Source of the DNA: Channallabes apus
Lineage: Eukaryota > Chordata > Actinopteri > Siluriformes > Clariidae
Length of the DNA stretch: 64,000 nucleotides
Reading direction: 5' to 3'
NCBI GenBank assembly: GCA_030522415.1
Contig: CM060114.1
Location: 26,373,304-26,437,303 of the forward strand
This document shows positions 1-12,807 of this stretch, one piece after another; position 1 is the stretch's first letter; each line of letters opens with the position of its first letter. A model generated the notes under the pieces. That model saw nothing but the letters and a program-made list of their open reading frames with translations, did not search any database and had not been told where the DNA came from. Position numbers and translations under genes: made by a program.

Positions 1-777
1 ATTATTTCTGCACCAATGTGGACTTGACCTGTATATGCCAATACCACACAATACTGTATATTCAGTTCGTATATTTTCACTACTCACTGGAAGAGTACTC
101 GATTAGGTCACAGCCCTTTATTATTCAGACACAACAGTCAGAAGTTTGAACAGCCATTTTGAGAGGTCTTTGATCATCCCGTTTCATGAAGAGACAAAGC
201 AGAGCAACTGTTTACTTTCTGACGAATGGAACACTCAGCCACTGATTATGTTCTCAGCTTTCATCATTGACTGATCGTTGACTGATTTTCCAAAAGCACG
301 TTGTTTAGTAACTCTATCCAAATTGCCCAGTGCCATGGAAACAGCAGAACACGGACTAATTTACATCTTGTGTCTGAAAGGTATTTTGCCTGTCTTACAC
401 TGCCATCACCTCTTTTCATTGTGTCTTGGGTTGTCTGTCAGCTTTAACTCTGATCATGTCTTCATTTACAGTATGTAGAACAGGCTCACAGTAGTTTTGA
501 CAATTCTCTAGTTGTAACGTTTGAGCCTAGTTCATTCCTGTTAATCTTGAATGCATGTAGACCCTTTCCCTGTCCATTTGATGACTCTTCGGGGTATCAG
601 CGGATCGTGCCACAGAACTTTCATTACAGTAACCTCTGCATATAAATCTTAAATCTTCTCTTACAGTAAGTCCATTGTGTTAAACTTTATTTTGGGTTTA
701 TTCTTATACTCGTAATGGTTAATTACATCTCAACACTCATTAACTCCACAGATGTGATAACCTGGTCATTCAGGACA
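1..777. other. Intronic sequence, nothing recognised
   Basis: AT-rich sequence upstream of the first exon, presumably the preceding trhde intron. The 66-codon open frame at 278-478 has no recognisable motif. Confidence 0.6.
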
Positions 778-960
778 TTCTCCAGGCAGACTCTCTTATC
801 CAGAGCGACTTACATTTTTATCTCATTACACATCTGAGCAGTTTAGGGTTAAGGGTCTTGCTCAAGGGCCCAAGAGGGACAACTTGGAGGTTGTGGGATT
901 TGAACCTGGGACCCTCTGAACCGTAGTCCAATGCCTTAACCACTGAGCTACCCCTGGCCC
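778..960 (-). repeat. tRNA-headed SINE, minus strand
   Basis: Read on the minus strand it starts with an A-box-like GGTAGCTCAGTGGTTAAGG (about 936-956), then a B-box-like GGTTCAAATCC (about 893-908), then a body containing the reverse complement of TTATCCAGAGCGACTTACAT. This is a common teleost SINE layout. It ends about 70 bp before the first trhde exon. The copy at 57700-57935 shares the GGGTTAAGGGCCTTGCTCAAGG body. Confidence 0.7.
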
Positions 961-1029
961 TTTACTCGGCAGGGGGTCTAGTATAGCCTCTATTCCTAAC
1001 ATTGTTTCTATGTGTGTGTGTGCTTGTAG

Positions 1030-1184
1030 ATCTCCTGGCAGTGCCAAAACACCCATATGCAGCGATGGAGAACTGGGGTCTTAGTGTGTTTGTTGAGCAG
1101 AAGATTTTGTTGGATCCAGAAGTCTCATCTTTCTCCTACCAGATGGAGCTCACCATGGTGGTGGTGCATGAGATCTGCCACCAG
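1030..1184 (+). CDS. trhde: Internal exon of M1 zinc aminopeptidase, TRH-degrading ectoenzyme type (zinc-motif exon)
   Basis: This 155-nt exon encodes about 51 residues of an M1-family metallopeptidase. It is bounded by a TG-rich tract ending in AG (1028-1029) and a GTAAAC donor (1185). The first two bases complete a codon split with the previous exon; the end is in phase 0. Visible motifs are AAMENWGL (AAMEN codons 1059-1073), the exopeptidase substrate-recognition motif, and HEICHQ (His 1167-1169, Glu 1170-1172, His 1179-1181), the first two zinc ligands with the catalytic Glu between them. AAMEN instead of GAMEN, and HEICH instead of the common HELxH, are typical of the thyrotropin-releasing-hormone-degrading ectoenzyme, a type II membrane peptidase that cleaves the N-terminal pyroglutamate of TRH. 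No frameshift or stop is seen. Teleosts can carry more than one trhde paralogue and I cannot tell which this is. Upstream exons are outside the window. Confidence 0.93.
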
Positions 1185-1472
1185 GTAAACACACACACAC
1201 ACGCACACAAAAGCTTTAAAACTTAATTGATTAGCTATGCATTTGCTGTGGCACGTAACTATCTAGCACCTTGATCAAGGCATGACCTTCACTGCATAAA
1301 GAATTGGCAAGCTAGCAGTGTTTTCAAGAATCTCTTAAAGAAGTGTGACTTTTTTCAACTTTTTCTGTTGTTGTGGGTAAACTGGCTCCTTATATAACAT
1401 GATTTTTTGCAGACCGAACAGACAGCCATGTCAAGATTAAAATAGACAATAAAAACATTTTCCACTTTATTT

Positions 1473-1785
1473 CGGTGGCGGCTCGGTGGCTTAGTGGTTC
1501 GCACTGCTCCTTGCACCTCCAGTTCAATTCCCGTGTTGGGTCTGCATGCAAGGAGTTAGCATCTTTTCCCTGTGCTTTGTGGCTTTCCCCCGGTTTCCTC
1601 CCACAGTTTAAAAACATGCACGATAGGCTAGTTGCCTTTTCCAAATTGCCCGTAGTGTGTGAATGTTGACCGGAGGTCCTACCACGGTTGTACAAAATGG
1701 GAATAAATATAAAGGTCACCATTGGCCTCCACAGTCCCTACTGTAGTTGGACTACAGAGATTCACTGATGGATGGATGGACTTAA
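1473..1785 (+). repeat. V-SINE/DANA-like SINE with LINE-like 3' tail
   Basis: A tRNA-like head (GGCTCGGTGGCTTAGTGG, then a B-box-like AGTTCAATTCCCG near 1521) is followed by the central block typical of fish DANA/V-SINE elements (GGTTTCCTCCCACAG and CAAATTGCCCGTAGTGTG). The 3' tail, CACCATTGGCCTCCAC then TTGGACTACAGA, ends in a GATG/GGAT tract and resembles the 3' end of the LINE at 6757-7851. Confidence 0.75.
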
Positions 1786-3425
1786 TTTTGTTAACTATGG
1801 CTACGTTCACATTAGCAGCCTGAAATGACTCAATTGTGAATCAAGTGACTCAATTTAAGTAGCACAAATCAGATTTTTCAGGGCTCCGTCAAGACACGCA
1901 AATCCAATCTGACCGAAAAAGAAAAATCTGAGTTGACAATGTGGCTTGTAGTGTGAATGTAGTCTACAGTACTGTAAGTAAACTCTTGGTCAAAACCAAA
2001 TTTTTCATCAGGTTTTACGACTACATCCCATTGTTTTTCCCAACCTCCGAACAAACAGAAGTGCTTCCTCCGCACAGCTATAAATGGCTCTCTGAAAATG
2101 CTCTCCTATGGTCCGTCTTTGCAGTCTTTCTGATTATGTCATTCCCACTCACAATCATTATATCTATTAGAGGCAGTTTTGTTCAGTGACTGATTAACAC
2201 TATGTTGTCTGGAACGTTACAGCACATATACTAGAAAGGGTTTTATTCCAGTCTCTTGTGATAAGACTTGGCAAGTCTTCCCCTCAAATGGTTCCCCAGT
2301 TGGACATTTGTGATGTTCGGAAAGTGTAGAAGGATATCGTGATAAAGAGCGCTGCCAGGATACAAGCAGAGGAAAGAACAATGTGTTTCTGATGCTTTGC
2401 TCTTGTTGCTACAGTTTTTTATAAATTATATCTTAAAAGGTCCTATAGTTTTTTTTAACATGTTAACACAGATCTCGGAGGATCTTCAAAGTGAATCTGT
2501 AATAAGATTGATTATAGATTATTATACAGTACAAATGAGCTACTGTTAAGCAGAGTCAAGCAGAGGTGAGTGACACTGAGCAGAAAGCAAGGGGAGGATA
2601 CCTTCTTGTATGATGTCACATTAGAGCGGAAATCTAATTGGCTTGTTGGAATATATAAATAAAAAAACAAACAGGGAATGGACTTCTTTTTTTATACACA
2701 GTTTCGTCTCATCTGGATGCCTAAAAATGACCAGAAGGTGAATTGTGCATAAAAGGTCCCCTTTAAAATCTGAGCGATCTGCTTATAAACTGGACAACCA
2801 TGTGCAAGAGGCGGATTTTGTCAGAGCATAAGCATATGGGTTGGGTCAGGAGGTTATGTCAGTGGGATATATACTGTATGTGTGTGCTTGTGAGTACATC
2901 CAGTCTGACAGTGCTGCATTAAAATGAGGTTTGAATACAGGTTGGGGAGACAGGATCTATCTTGACTGTAACTCCAATAACATACTGTATGATAACTCTT
3001 TTAAGCAGCAGGAGCATCTATGATCGTGTTTCACTGATGGTGATTTGGCAATCCTACACCTACTAGGTCTTGTTAAAATCTACCTGTTTGTCATATTTTT
3101 TTTTGTTTCCTTCCATTCCATCATCCAGCTGTAAAAACCCCTGACTTTAAATTCAGTGCACATGCCTGCTCCAGCTTCCTCACAGAGGTGTCCACTATCA
3201 TGGAAAGCTGAAACCGCCTGAACTGGAAGCTTTACAGTTATGCATGCCATTTAGCTCTCACTCCAGGATGTTCTGATTGCTTTTTTTTTTTTATCCCCCG
3301 ATGATAGTTTGATAGGACAAAGCCTGACCAAGACAGGGAGAGATGTGGAGAGATGGAGGGCAAGGTTGATTGAAAGGTGTTGAAAGAGAATAAAACATGC
3401 ACACACATATCTGTTTTGTGTTTGA

Positions 3426-3430
<5 letters not shown>

Positions 3431-3505
<75 letters not shown>

Positions 3506-3521
3506 GACACACACACAGAAG

Positions 3522-3564
<43 letters not shown>

Positions 3565-3611
3565 TACAGACACACACACACACACACACACATACAGACA
3601 CCCCCCCACCC

Positions 3612-3691
<80 letters not shown>

Positions 3692-3707
3692 GACACACAC
3701 ACAGAAG

Positions 3708-3746
<39 letters not shown>
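3431..3746 (+). repeat. Compound (AC)n microsatellite with poly-C core
   Basis: About 315 bp of AC repeats interrupted by a C-rich tract (3600-3628). A block of about 50 bp (ACAGACAGACAC, then AGAAGACACCCACCCAC) occurs twice, near 3500-3550 and 3685-3735, showing an internal segmental duplication. The long open frames across it (poly-TH and poly-CV) are products of the repeat, not genes. Confidence 0.95.
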
Positions 3747-3749
<3 letters not shown>

Positions 3750-4494
3750 GAAGAGCAAATTGGTTATCTGGGGAATCTAAAACCAAGAGACGAGCATCGT
3801 TACTGTCTGAATACCACACTGGGTCTATTGGGATTTTCTGATCGAGGCTAACTTAGTTGTGTGTTTTTTTTCACTTTCTAAAAATGGTGTTCGTAGAAAC
3901 TTTTCTATTAATTAACTGATTAGTTAATGTAATTGCAATAAAAACATCCATTAAACTTTGTTTGACCTCCGGGCGACATGAAGCATAATTAGAAGTAGTC
4001 TGAGAATTAACCTAAAAGCAGACTAAAATTGAAAAATTTAAATTGAAACAATTGTTAGGTTAATGATTATTGTCTGCCTTCCTTTCTTTCTTTTTTTCCC
4101 CCAGAGCATTTTAAGATGTGAGAGTGAGGGCGATTACTAGAGGAACACAAGCTCCCTAAAAGGTTCATTCTATAAAACAATTCGGCTAAAACAATACAGT
4201 CTAATGGGTCGCAGTGCATTATGTGTGTTTTGTGTGTGATAATGACAGTAATCGAAATACCGAGGTTTTGTCTTTCTCAAAATAGCAGAGTGTGAGGCAC
4301 CTTCTGCTATAACTCAGCTCATGGTTGAACCTGACATGCATTCGGATCAATCCTGCAAAATATTACATAGAAGATTGTGCTTTGGTCATCTCAGCAGCTG
4401 GATGCTGAAACAGAAGGTTTCAGACACCCTGTAGCAAACTAATTTCACTGTGGTTTGATTAAACATTTAGGTGTTTAAATCAGAGCCCTCATCC

Positions 4495-4960
4495 CCAGTG
4501 AAGGGGATACTGTACTTAATGCTTCAGCATACTGTACCAAGTCATCTTGGACAATGCTATGCTTCCAACTTTTTGGCAACAGTTTGAGGTACAACATGAC
4601 TGAGCCCCAGTGCACAAAGCTAGGACTATAAAGACATGATTTGAGGAGTTTAGTGTAGAAGAACTTGACTGGCCCACATTGAGAGCCCTGATCTCAACCC
4701 CATCGAGCACCTTTGGGATGAACTGGAACAGAGACTGCGAGCCAGACCTTCTCATCCAACATCAGTGCCTGACTTCATAAATGCTCTAGAGAATGAATGG
4801 GCACGAATTCCCACAGAAACACTCCAACATATTAGGGACAGCCTTTCAAGAAGAGTGGAACCTGTTATGGGTGCAAAAGTGGGACCAACTCCATATTGAA
4901 GTGTATGTGTTTGGGTACAATGTCAGAGGTTTGGCAAAATAATTGTGACCATATAGTTTA
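4495..4960 (+). pseudogene. Tc1-like transposase, C-terminal fragment
   Basis: Plus-strand translation includes SPDLNPIEHLWDELEQRLRA, the block around the third catalytic acidic residue (Glu of PIEHLW) of Tc1 DD34E transposases, and runs to a stop at 4897-4899. The upstream part is broken by frameshifts, and the N-terminal half and 5' inverted repeat are absent. It is the same family as the 5' fragment at 14340-14730, but the two lie too far apart and too degraded to be called one element. Confidence 0.8.
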
Positions 4961-5035
4961 AACAGCAATTCTGGCGAAAACACAAATGAAACTTTTTCAA
5001 ATGTATAGGAAAGTAACAGATATTATCTTGTCGCA

Positions 5036-5330
<295 letters not shown>

Positions 5331-6011
5331 AAAAATCATTAGATAATAAATCTGTGTGAGAAATTGTATTTTATCCCTCAGTAAAGGAGTTCATAATTTG
5401 CTTCTTTATCTAAAATTTTCTGTAACCTTGGAGAATGCTAACATAAGTCATGTTTTCTATCTAAGAGTAAATTTGCATGCACAGTTGAGTCGTGCTATGG
5501 TTATAACTTTAATTGGACTACTGTCCTTGTTCGAGTATACAAGCAGAGGACTGGAATCGATGTATTGAATGAAGTATACAGTAGGTAGAGACATGCCACC
5601 CTTTCAGCTTGTTGCTATTGTATTCCTAGTTGACCTACAGTATTACATCACAGACAAAAACACTCAACAAACAAGTTAGCTAGCGGGAAACTGCGGGCAG
5701 ACGACACCGCCCTGTTGTTAGAGGCTCCTTCTACTCTTATGCAGTTTATTAAACTTCCAGTTCAAAGCCTTGGGCAGGAACTGTAGAGCATGTGCAGAGT
5801 GCCCATACTGATTTCTTCTGATTGAGTTATACATGCAGGAGTAGTTTAAGTTTAGTCAGTCTAATACAGTATGTTTATATGTTTTTTTAAAACACCGGTT
5901 TTAGGTTGGCTAACACATTTCTAAGGACAAAAAAGGGTACCACCAGAGCTGCCTATGTAATAGTAGTATAACATTAAATAAGTTAATAATTATTGTTGTT
6001 AAAGCTTTTAA
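5331..6011. other. Intronic sequence, nothing recognised
   Basis: AT-rich; no element or exon signal that I can name. Confidence 0.5.
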
Positions 6012-6303
6012 GCGGCATACGGTGGGATACTCCCCACCCTGGAGATATATCCATCGTTTCAGTGGCCGTTGCTTAAGGGGTCAGGCTGCCAACTTGACAC
6101 TCGATTGTCATTCTACTAAAGTCAATTTGGGAATGCCGATTAGTCTAATTTGCATGTCTTGGAGGAAACCAGAGTACATGGAGGAAACCCACCAAGCACA
6201 GGGAGAACATACAAACTCCATGCACACAGATATGAGGCGGGAATCGAACCTGACCATGGAAGTGCGAGGTGACAGTGCTAACCACTAAGCCACTTTACTG
6301 CCC
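6012..6303 (-). repeat. V-SINE/DANA-like SINE, minus strand
   Basis: On the minus strand the tRNA-like head (TTAGTGGTTAGCACTGTCACC) begins near 6295, followed by the central block (reverse complement of GGGAGAACATACAAACTCC). The 3' part decays toward 6012. Confidence 0.75.
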
Positions 6304-6589
6304 ATGGAAATTGAACAGGGTTGATTTTGTCTTGCATAGGGGCCCAGAATCTCCAGTGGCACTTTTGAGCATAACACTAGTTCATTGGAATTTGAGATAA
6401 AAATTTTGGGCCCTTTATAACTATGAAATAGTGAAATATGACGTTTTAAATCTGCAATTCAACTACCTTAAGGCTGGAAATAACAATAGTACGTGACTGT
6501 AAGACTGATATCAACCATTCATCCTTCTATGGAACCTGTACTGTACTGTATGTAGTCCAACTAGGGGCCGTGGAGGCAAATGGTGACCA

Positions 6590-6757
6590 TTGTATTTATT
6601 CAGGGCCTTGTACGACCACACATTACAGGCAATTTGGAAATGCCAGTTAGCCTAATCTGCATTTCTTTGGGAGGAAACCCACCAAGCACAGGGAGAACAT
6701 GCAAATTCCATGCATACAGAACTGGCACGGGAATCAAACCCAGAACCTGGAGGTGCC
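6590..6757 (-). repeat. V-SINE/DANA-like SINE fragment, abutting a LINE
   Basis: Minus-strand SINE central block with the head cut at the CACCTCCAGG position. The adjoining 6541-6600 carries the SINE tail (reverse complement of GGTCACCATTTGCCTCCACGG and TTGGACTACA). LINE coding sequence begins directly at its edge. Confidence 0.7.
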
Positions 6758-7799
6758 TGATGTATTTCAGGAAAGCATTAGATTCAGTTTGGAGAAGGGC
6801 TTTGGGCAACTTTGGAATGCATGAAGCATTAAATTGACTGTATGAAGGGCCTTTAGAGTGTGCATGAGGTGGAAGCAATTCGAGCAACTGGATAAGCAAA
6901 AAAAACAGTGTATTAGAAAAACAGGGTATTAGACAGAGAGACCCACTGTCTCTGCTGTTGGTTTTTTGGATTATTATAAAAAAAATAGAATGGAAGGAAA
7001 CAGGTGTAACATGAGCACTGAATATTGGAACGCAAGTCAAAGATCTCAAATTTGCAGATTATATTACCATAATAACTTTGAATGAACTGGACCTTCAAAA
7101 GCAACTAAATGCATTAAATTAAATTGGAAAAGAATATGTTTTTGTTTTGGTAAACAAATATGAGACAAAAGTAATGGAAAACAACAAAACAGACTTAGAG
7201 CTAGATGGTGGGAATAAAATGGAATGTGTAGAACAGTTTGTGCACTTGGGCAGCTTGATAACGAGTGACAACGTTTGCATAAAAGAAACTGATAGACGAC
7301 TCGCTATTGCACAGAATTATTTTGTCACTAAATGAAATCTGGAAAAGTGGAAAGATCTAGAAGTCAAGATATGATAATGTGTGTATTCGCTACATGACTC
7401 TATGCGTGTAATACATGGACAGTGAGAAAGGAGGACCTGGCAAAATTGAATGCTTTTGAAACAGAATTTTATAGAAAGATTCTAAAAATTGGATGGAGAC
7501 ACAAAGTGACAACTGAAAGGATTCGAAATGATCTCAGACGAAGTTATCAAGGAACATAAATTGGGCCTGTTAGGGCACGTATGCTGGATGGGAAAGGTTA
7601 ATCAGAGCAATGATAGAGTGAAACAAAAATTGGAAACAGTGAGTAAGGAGATGGATTGATGACATCAAAGAATGGGTAAGATTAGGAGAGTGGACGGCAA
7701 TAAAGACGGCTAGGGGAAAGAAAACATCAGGATAGGACTGGAAACCACCACTGGCCTCCACGCTCCCGAAGTGGACTACAGAAGCTCAAATATAGATGA

Positions 7800-7851
<52 letters not shown>
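6757..7851 (+). pseudogene. Non-LTR retrotransposon (LINE) reverse transcriptase, 3' part
   Basis: Broken plus-strand reading contains FRKALDSVWRRALGNFGMHE (an RT block of the DFRKAFDSV type), then KFADYITIITLNELDLQ at the YxDD position (decayed to FADY), then MECVEQFVHLGSLITSDN, then RKEDLAKLNAFETEFYRKIL, and near 7660 RWIDDIKEWVRLGEWTAIK, the C-terminal region of such ORF2 proteins. At least four frameshifts or stops interrupt it. The 3' end is CACCACTGGCCTCCACGC, TGGACTACAGA and then a (TAGA)n tail (7800-7851). The 5' part (endonuclease) is missing, as in typical 5'-truncated LINE insertions. I do not assign a clade. Confidence 0.75.
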
Positions 7852-8109
7852 ATTGCTTGATAGATTGCTTGATTGGTTGATTCATGAGTGACTATAACCT
7901 GCACTGCACTAACTTTAAATCATTATTGGGAAAAACCCAAACTGTCCCAATCTGACATCATATGTGAATTTACACTTTTCCAGGGGGAAGAAAGAAAGTA
8001 TAGACTTTTATCCTGAATTTCACTGCTGAATAGGACCGTACATGAACAGAACATCTACTTTCAGCATTTCTACACATGAACCCAATTAAAAGATGAGTTA
8101 CTATGGATA

Positions 8110-8395
8110 CCAACAAAGGGATTGCAGAGTTCTCAGAGTCTGGTCAGCATCTTTCCATAGGTCGGGCACCAGAAGTAGATGGACTGGCTTTCTACAAAAC
8201 ATTCTAGAAATACTTTTGGGACCTACTAGGCAAATATGTTTCTGATGTCCTTAAGGAATGTTTGCAGAGGGGCTTAATAATGAGCTGTCAGGGAGAAATG
8301 CTTTCACTTTCCCCACGTAAGGACAGAGCCTTGGGGTTACTGGAAAACTGGCGGCTTGTGCCTCTGAGTCTGCACTATACTGTAAAATCAAAATG
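8110..8395 (+). pseudogene. LINE reverse transcriptase fragment (L1/Tx1-like N-terminal RT)
   Basis: Plus-strand reading gives GRAPEVDGLAFYKTF, then DLLGKYVSDVLKECLQRG and LENWRLVPLSLHYTVKSK. This is the order GxSPGxDGL, FW/VL, LLPK and NWRPVSL found at the start of L1/Tx1-type reverse transcriptases. One stop lies after KTF. It differs from the LINE at 6757-7851, which belongs to another family. No tail or endonuclease is seen. Confidence 0.65.
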
Positions 8396-9560
8396 ATGAC
8401 AGCCGCTAGGCTTAGGCAGGATCCTGAAAATTCTTAATTACAAAGCACATACTTAGTTACACAGTAATTAACATGTTCTTTTTAAATAAGAGGCATTGTT
8501 TGTCAGTTCATAAGAAAACATTTTTAATATTGTACACACATACAGAATATACAGTTTCTATGGTTCTAAAGGTGTTAGAGATGGACATCTAATAGGGACT
8601 CCCTGGTCTGTAATGACATATGCGGAGGATTATGTCAACTACAACTACAACATTCTTTTTCTTACAGTCCTTAACTCTTAATTATAAGTGTTTGATTGAA
8701 CCTTAAGTCAAAATAGATTAAAAAAAAAAAACTTGTTGAGGTTTGAGTTCTGTATTGGGCCAGTGGAACAGGGTAAGTAAATAAATACGCTCAATTTATT
8801 GAGCTCATTTTAAACCAAAGTGTGGTACATAGAAATGCTACAAAGACACAGTAGACACAGGCATCAATACACAAACATAAAGTTTGATTTAACGACCATA
8901 GCAGTGGGAATGGACCTGAGCACAACAACTGTAAAAAAACAAAACCTTTGTGTTTCATCTGGCACCATGGAATAGCCAAATGATACAAAACTGAAAGGTT
9001 TAGAGACCTGGGGTCAGAACAGGGGTTTAGCAGGTCAGTAATACAGGGTTGCAAGTCTCTGAAAGGTTTGCTTTTAAGGGGATTCAAGTAGGATTTAAAC
9101 ATAATTCGGAACTGTGCCATAACGCTTGAGGTCCTCGTGAGGATCTTGTGATTGTCAAATCAGTAGTCTGTTAATATTACATATCCACAGTCGAATAACA
9201 TATCAGTTGTCAAATATAATATGGCACATCCTAAATTATGATTTATCGTCATTTTGAATCAAATGAGCCTCATTCATTTGAAAATAGAGTTGTTGTTTTT
9301 TTTAAAGAAGCGGCTACGTGTTTGAAACGTGTTGGAACTGTGCCATAGATTAAGGAGCCAGTTATTTGTCACTTTTATGAGATGTGGTAGAAGAGAATGA
9401 CACAAAGATGTGTCACAAAGTCTTCACAGAGGACACATCAGGCGTTCTGACTCGTTTGATATAATTACAAAAGTTAATTAATTGAAAAGCGGCTTCTAGA
9501 TATAATATCAAGTCAAGTAATTTTCCATTTTAATGGCTTTTGAAAAACAGCCAGTGAATT
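8396..9560. other. Intronic sequence, nothing recognised
   Basis: AT-rich. A 109-codon minus-strand open frame (8791-9120) lacks motifs and looks like chance or an old repeat. Confidence 0.5.
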
Positions 9561-9565
9561 CAAAC

Positions 9566-9893
9566 AAATAAATAAATAAATCTTATTTTCTATACCGCTT
9601 TATCCTGTATTCAGGGACGCGGGGGGCCTAGAGCCTATCCCAGGAGGCTTAGGGCACGAGGCGGGGTAAACCCTGGACAGGGTGCCAATGCATCGCAGAG
9701 CACGCACACACTACGGGCAATTTGCAAATGCCAATTAGCCTAATCTGCATGTTTTTGGACTGTGGGAGGAAAGAGGAGTAGCCAGAGTGAAGCACGGGGA
9801 GAACATGCAAACTCCATGCACACAGATACGGGAATCGAACCCGGACCCTGGAGGTGCAAAGCGACAGTGCTAACCACTACACCACCTGCTGCC
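9566..9893 (-). repeat. Full-length V-SINE/DANA-like SINE, minus strand
   Basis: The minus strand reads tRNA-like head (GGTGTAGTGGTTAGCACTG) near 9890, B-box-like GGTTCGATTCCCG, central block, CAAATTGCCCGTAGTGTG, the reverse complement of ATCCCAGGAGGCTTAGG, then GGATAAAGCGGTATAGAAAA and a TTTA-repeat tail. It is one of the best preserved copies here, together with 58906-59283. Confidence 0.85.
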
Positions 9894-9899
9894 TTAAGT

Positions 9900-10890
9900 A
9901 AATAAATACATTTTAAGATATCCGTTGCTTTCTATTTTTCTAGTACAGTCATGCGAGTAGAGCTTATATTAGGGACCAGGGAGGGGAGGGTATAAAAGGT
10001 CCTTGAGGAGTTCTTAGGCGATGAAAAATGACTGGACCTGAGCACCTGTCTTGTAGTTACCAGGAGAGTAAGGGCAAGAAATGGTGGCCATAAAGATCTG
10101 TGTTTGTGCCCCTTAAATCATTAGAGTCTTATATTAGAAGAACACTAAACTATACATGCTCAGGGTATTCTGAAGAAAACAGCATGTTCTGTCTGAGACT
10201 AAACATTATGGACTTGAGAAACCTGACCAGAATCCACAACTCTTTAGTATCGACCAAACATGTCACATGCAGGAGATTTAGCTCATGTTCTCCAGCATGA
10301 ATCCTAATATTGGATGACCATGGTCATATAGTTGTAATGACATTGCGACATCGTTCACCTGAAACACCTGAAGAAGACTTGGATAAAATGGATGCATCCC
10401 ACAGCCATTTGTTTAAGAAGAGTCTAGAAATCTCAAGACATGGGCACAATAATATCATGTCATGGTGTAAAATATCTCTCTGTTTAACTTCCTTTCACAA
10501 GTATTACCATAAAGTGCCTCCCAAAGCATGCACTGTAATATGGTACTCGCACAGCATCCACATTGTGTATCGTCCAGGTTTCACAGAACAGACCTCTGAC
10601 GTTAAATGCGTTTTATTCCCTTTCAACTGCTTTCTGATTTAATGGTTTGGTAAAATAAAGCTCTCTAATATGGGTTGACTTGGAGAAGTTACTGTACTTT
10701 GTAGTGCTCATTGTTTGACAAGACTATATATCTAGCAGGTTTTCTCATACAGCATTGATGAGCACTTGGCACTCATAACATTGAAATCAGGGTTCGCATC
10801 CTGGTCGGGGCATGTACTTGCAGAAAGAGAAACAAAAGCGCTAGCAGCAATTCTGAGGATTCCAAGCATGCATTTCAGATGACAGATTTA
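9900..10890. other. Intronic sequence, nothing recognised
   Basis: Open frames at 10100-10300 and 10310-10642 have no motif that I recognise and no splice-site support. Confidence 0.45.
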
Positions 10891-10899
10891 AAACTTAAA

Positions 10900-11060
10900 T
10901 ATTCTTCTTCTTTCGGCTACTCTCGTTAGGGGTGGCCACAGCGGATCATTTGTCTTCATCTACCAGTGGCTACCATCTAGGCTTATTTTCCCTTCTCACT
11001 CCATCCTCCTGCTTGTCCTCCCTCTTCACATATTGCTTTGAAGTCAAATTTGCAATATTG
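10900..11060. repeat. Fragment of a widespread fish interspersed repeat
   Basis: The string CTTTCGGCTACTCTCGTTAG followed by GGGTGGCCACAGCGGATCAT occurs at high copy in many fish genomes. I recall it as a repeat end but cannot assign a family or exact borders. Confidence 0.45.
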
Positions 11061-11395
11061 AGCTACTTGCAAAAACAACCTATATATAAACGACGGTGTC
11101 ACAATGTGACCCAGTTAATGCTGCCACAATGTTTTGACAGCTAACAATTCCTGCTGGGTTGGTGGTAGTTGGCTACACCATGTCAGGTCATTTGAGAGGA
11201 GTCTGATTGGAGGACTGTGCCACTCGATTTACAATGGAGACTGACTCCCAGGGCTGCAGCGACAAACAGACATGGGGGTCAGCTGAGTAGATTTTGGGGA
11301 TGAGGAGATGGTGAAAGCGCAACTATTGATCTAGGAGGTTGCATGGTCGTTTTTTATCTTCTTATTGGTCTGTCTTAGGCAACAGATTGAAATGG

Positions 11396-11442
11396 ATGAT
11401 GATGATGATGATGATTATTATTATTACTATTATTATTATTAC
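11396..11442 (+). repeat. (GAT)n(ATT)n microsatellite
   Basis: Seven GAT units run directly into an ATT-type tract with single substitutions. Confidence 0.9.
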
Positions 11443-11661
11443 GTAAGTATGCTTTAGGATGCTAAAAACATTTCTAAAACATTATACGTTGACACTGGCT
11501 AACTAAACTTTTGCCTATTTAATTTAAACTAGGACACGGTAAGTCCAAAGGATGCAGCCTGTTGTAAACCATTAATGCAGATGCTGAGCTGCTATGTATA
11601 TTAACTGTTTTGAAGCAGTGCATGCTTGCAGTTGGTTTGAAAGAGATCATATCATCAAGTC

Positions 11662-11664
<3 letters not shown>

Positions 11665-11705
<41 letters not shown>

Positions 11706-11706
11706 G
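11665..11706 (+). repeat. (AAT)n microsatellite
   Basis: About 13 uninterrupted AAT units. Confidence 0.95.
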
Positions 11707-12182
11707 TTGTAGTAGATTGTTAAAGCAGGCAACAGAATCATGAACAAATTGGAACTTGTGATGAAATTTATTGGGAATGAAAGTGTAAAACCAACTGACA
11801 TAAGAATTTAAGCATAGTAAAAAAAACTTGAATGTTGAATCATTCATGAATATCAGTTGCACATTATAGGAACTCAGCTGGGAATTATTGCCACATCCCC
11901 ATACAGTTCTGACCTCACTCCAAGCCATTTCCACATGTTTGGCCCATTAATGGAGTTCCTGGGAAGCCAGCGTTTTAGACGTGAATCAGGCAGACTGATC
12001 ATGGATTTAGCATACTAATAAAAACTTCTTAATGGTATCAAAGCACTAGTGAAACACTGAGATAAATGGATTAGTGTAGTAGCGGATTATATAGAGAAAC
12101 AAAGGAAGTTTTACTCTTTTACTGTGTTCTTGTATTCTGCACAATCGAAAAGTCAATAATCCCAGTTTGACTTGAACAGCCC
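11707..12182 (+). pseudogene. Mariner-like transposase remnant, copy 1
   Basis: Plus-strand reading around 11890-11990 gives SSDLTPSHFHMFGPLMEFLG, matching the conserved C-terminal mariner block. Where mariners usually have Asp in the APSD position, this copy reads His. Further on, WISVVADYIEKQ-like sequence (12060-12100) matches the usual mariner end. Stops and frameshifts break it. The segment 11870-12180 is similar to the reverse complement of 28885-29175, so two copies of one family are present. Confidence 0.65.
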
Positions 12183-12800
12183 TTGTATAACGGAAAAGTG
12201 AGTATTACCTTTAAATGCTACATCTTTCTGCTTTGATGTAAATCTTTTGTTCTTGGGACAAGAATGCAAACTTTACCCTAGCACTGCATCCTCTGGCTGT
12301 CACTTCTTGTTTGGTTTTGTATGTTTTGTCAAGAGCCATTGGTGAGAACCTTACAATAGTTAAATTAGATTTTCTGGATTCTACCAGTCAGTCATTTGAG
12401 CAAATCATATAACGGCGTGGGTGTGATGACAGAAAAGCCCTGGAGCACTGTGCTGCCAGTCAAGGGAGGTTGTGCATCTGTAGATTATAGATAAAGCTAG
12501 GCAGATATTTACACAGTTACTGAATCTCTTTTACACGTACCGCCTCTTTGTGGGAATATCTGTGAGGTATAGATATTTATTCTTGACACTTTTGGTTGTA
12601 TTCAGGTAAAAAAAAAAAAGACACTTTCAGCTCTGTAGTCTTCACACGACTCCTCTCTGCCATGTTCATTATAGTGCTCAAGGCTTAGTAAAGGGAAGAG
12701 ACATTTTAAAATATTAAGCCCTGCCTTAGTGATTTCAGAGGGATTCTCATTGAAAGAAACATTAATCAAGGCATTAGCTAATAAAAATCACTGCATATGT
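12183..12800. other. Intronic sequence, nothing recognised
   Basis: No repeat family or exon signal identified. Confidence 0.5.
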
Positions 12801-12807
12801 GGCAACA

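Noticed and set aside
3238..3841. Long open frames of 109-193 codons on both strands
   Set aside because: They are produced by the CA/GT microsatellite (Thr-His and Cys-Val repeats) and have no other coding sign.
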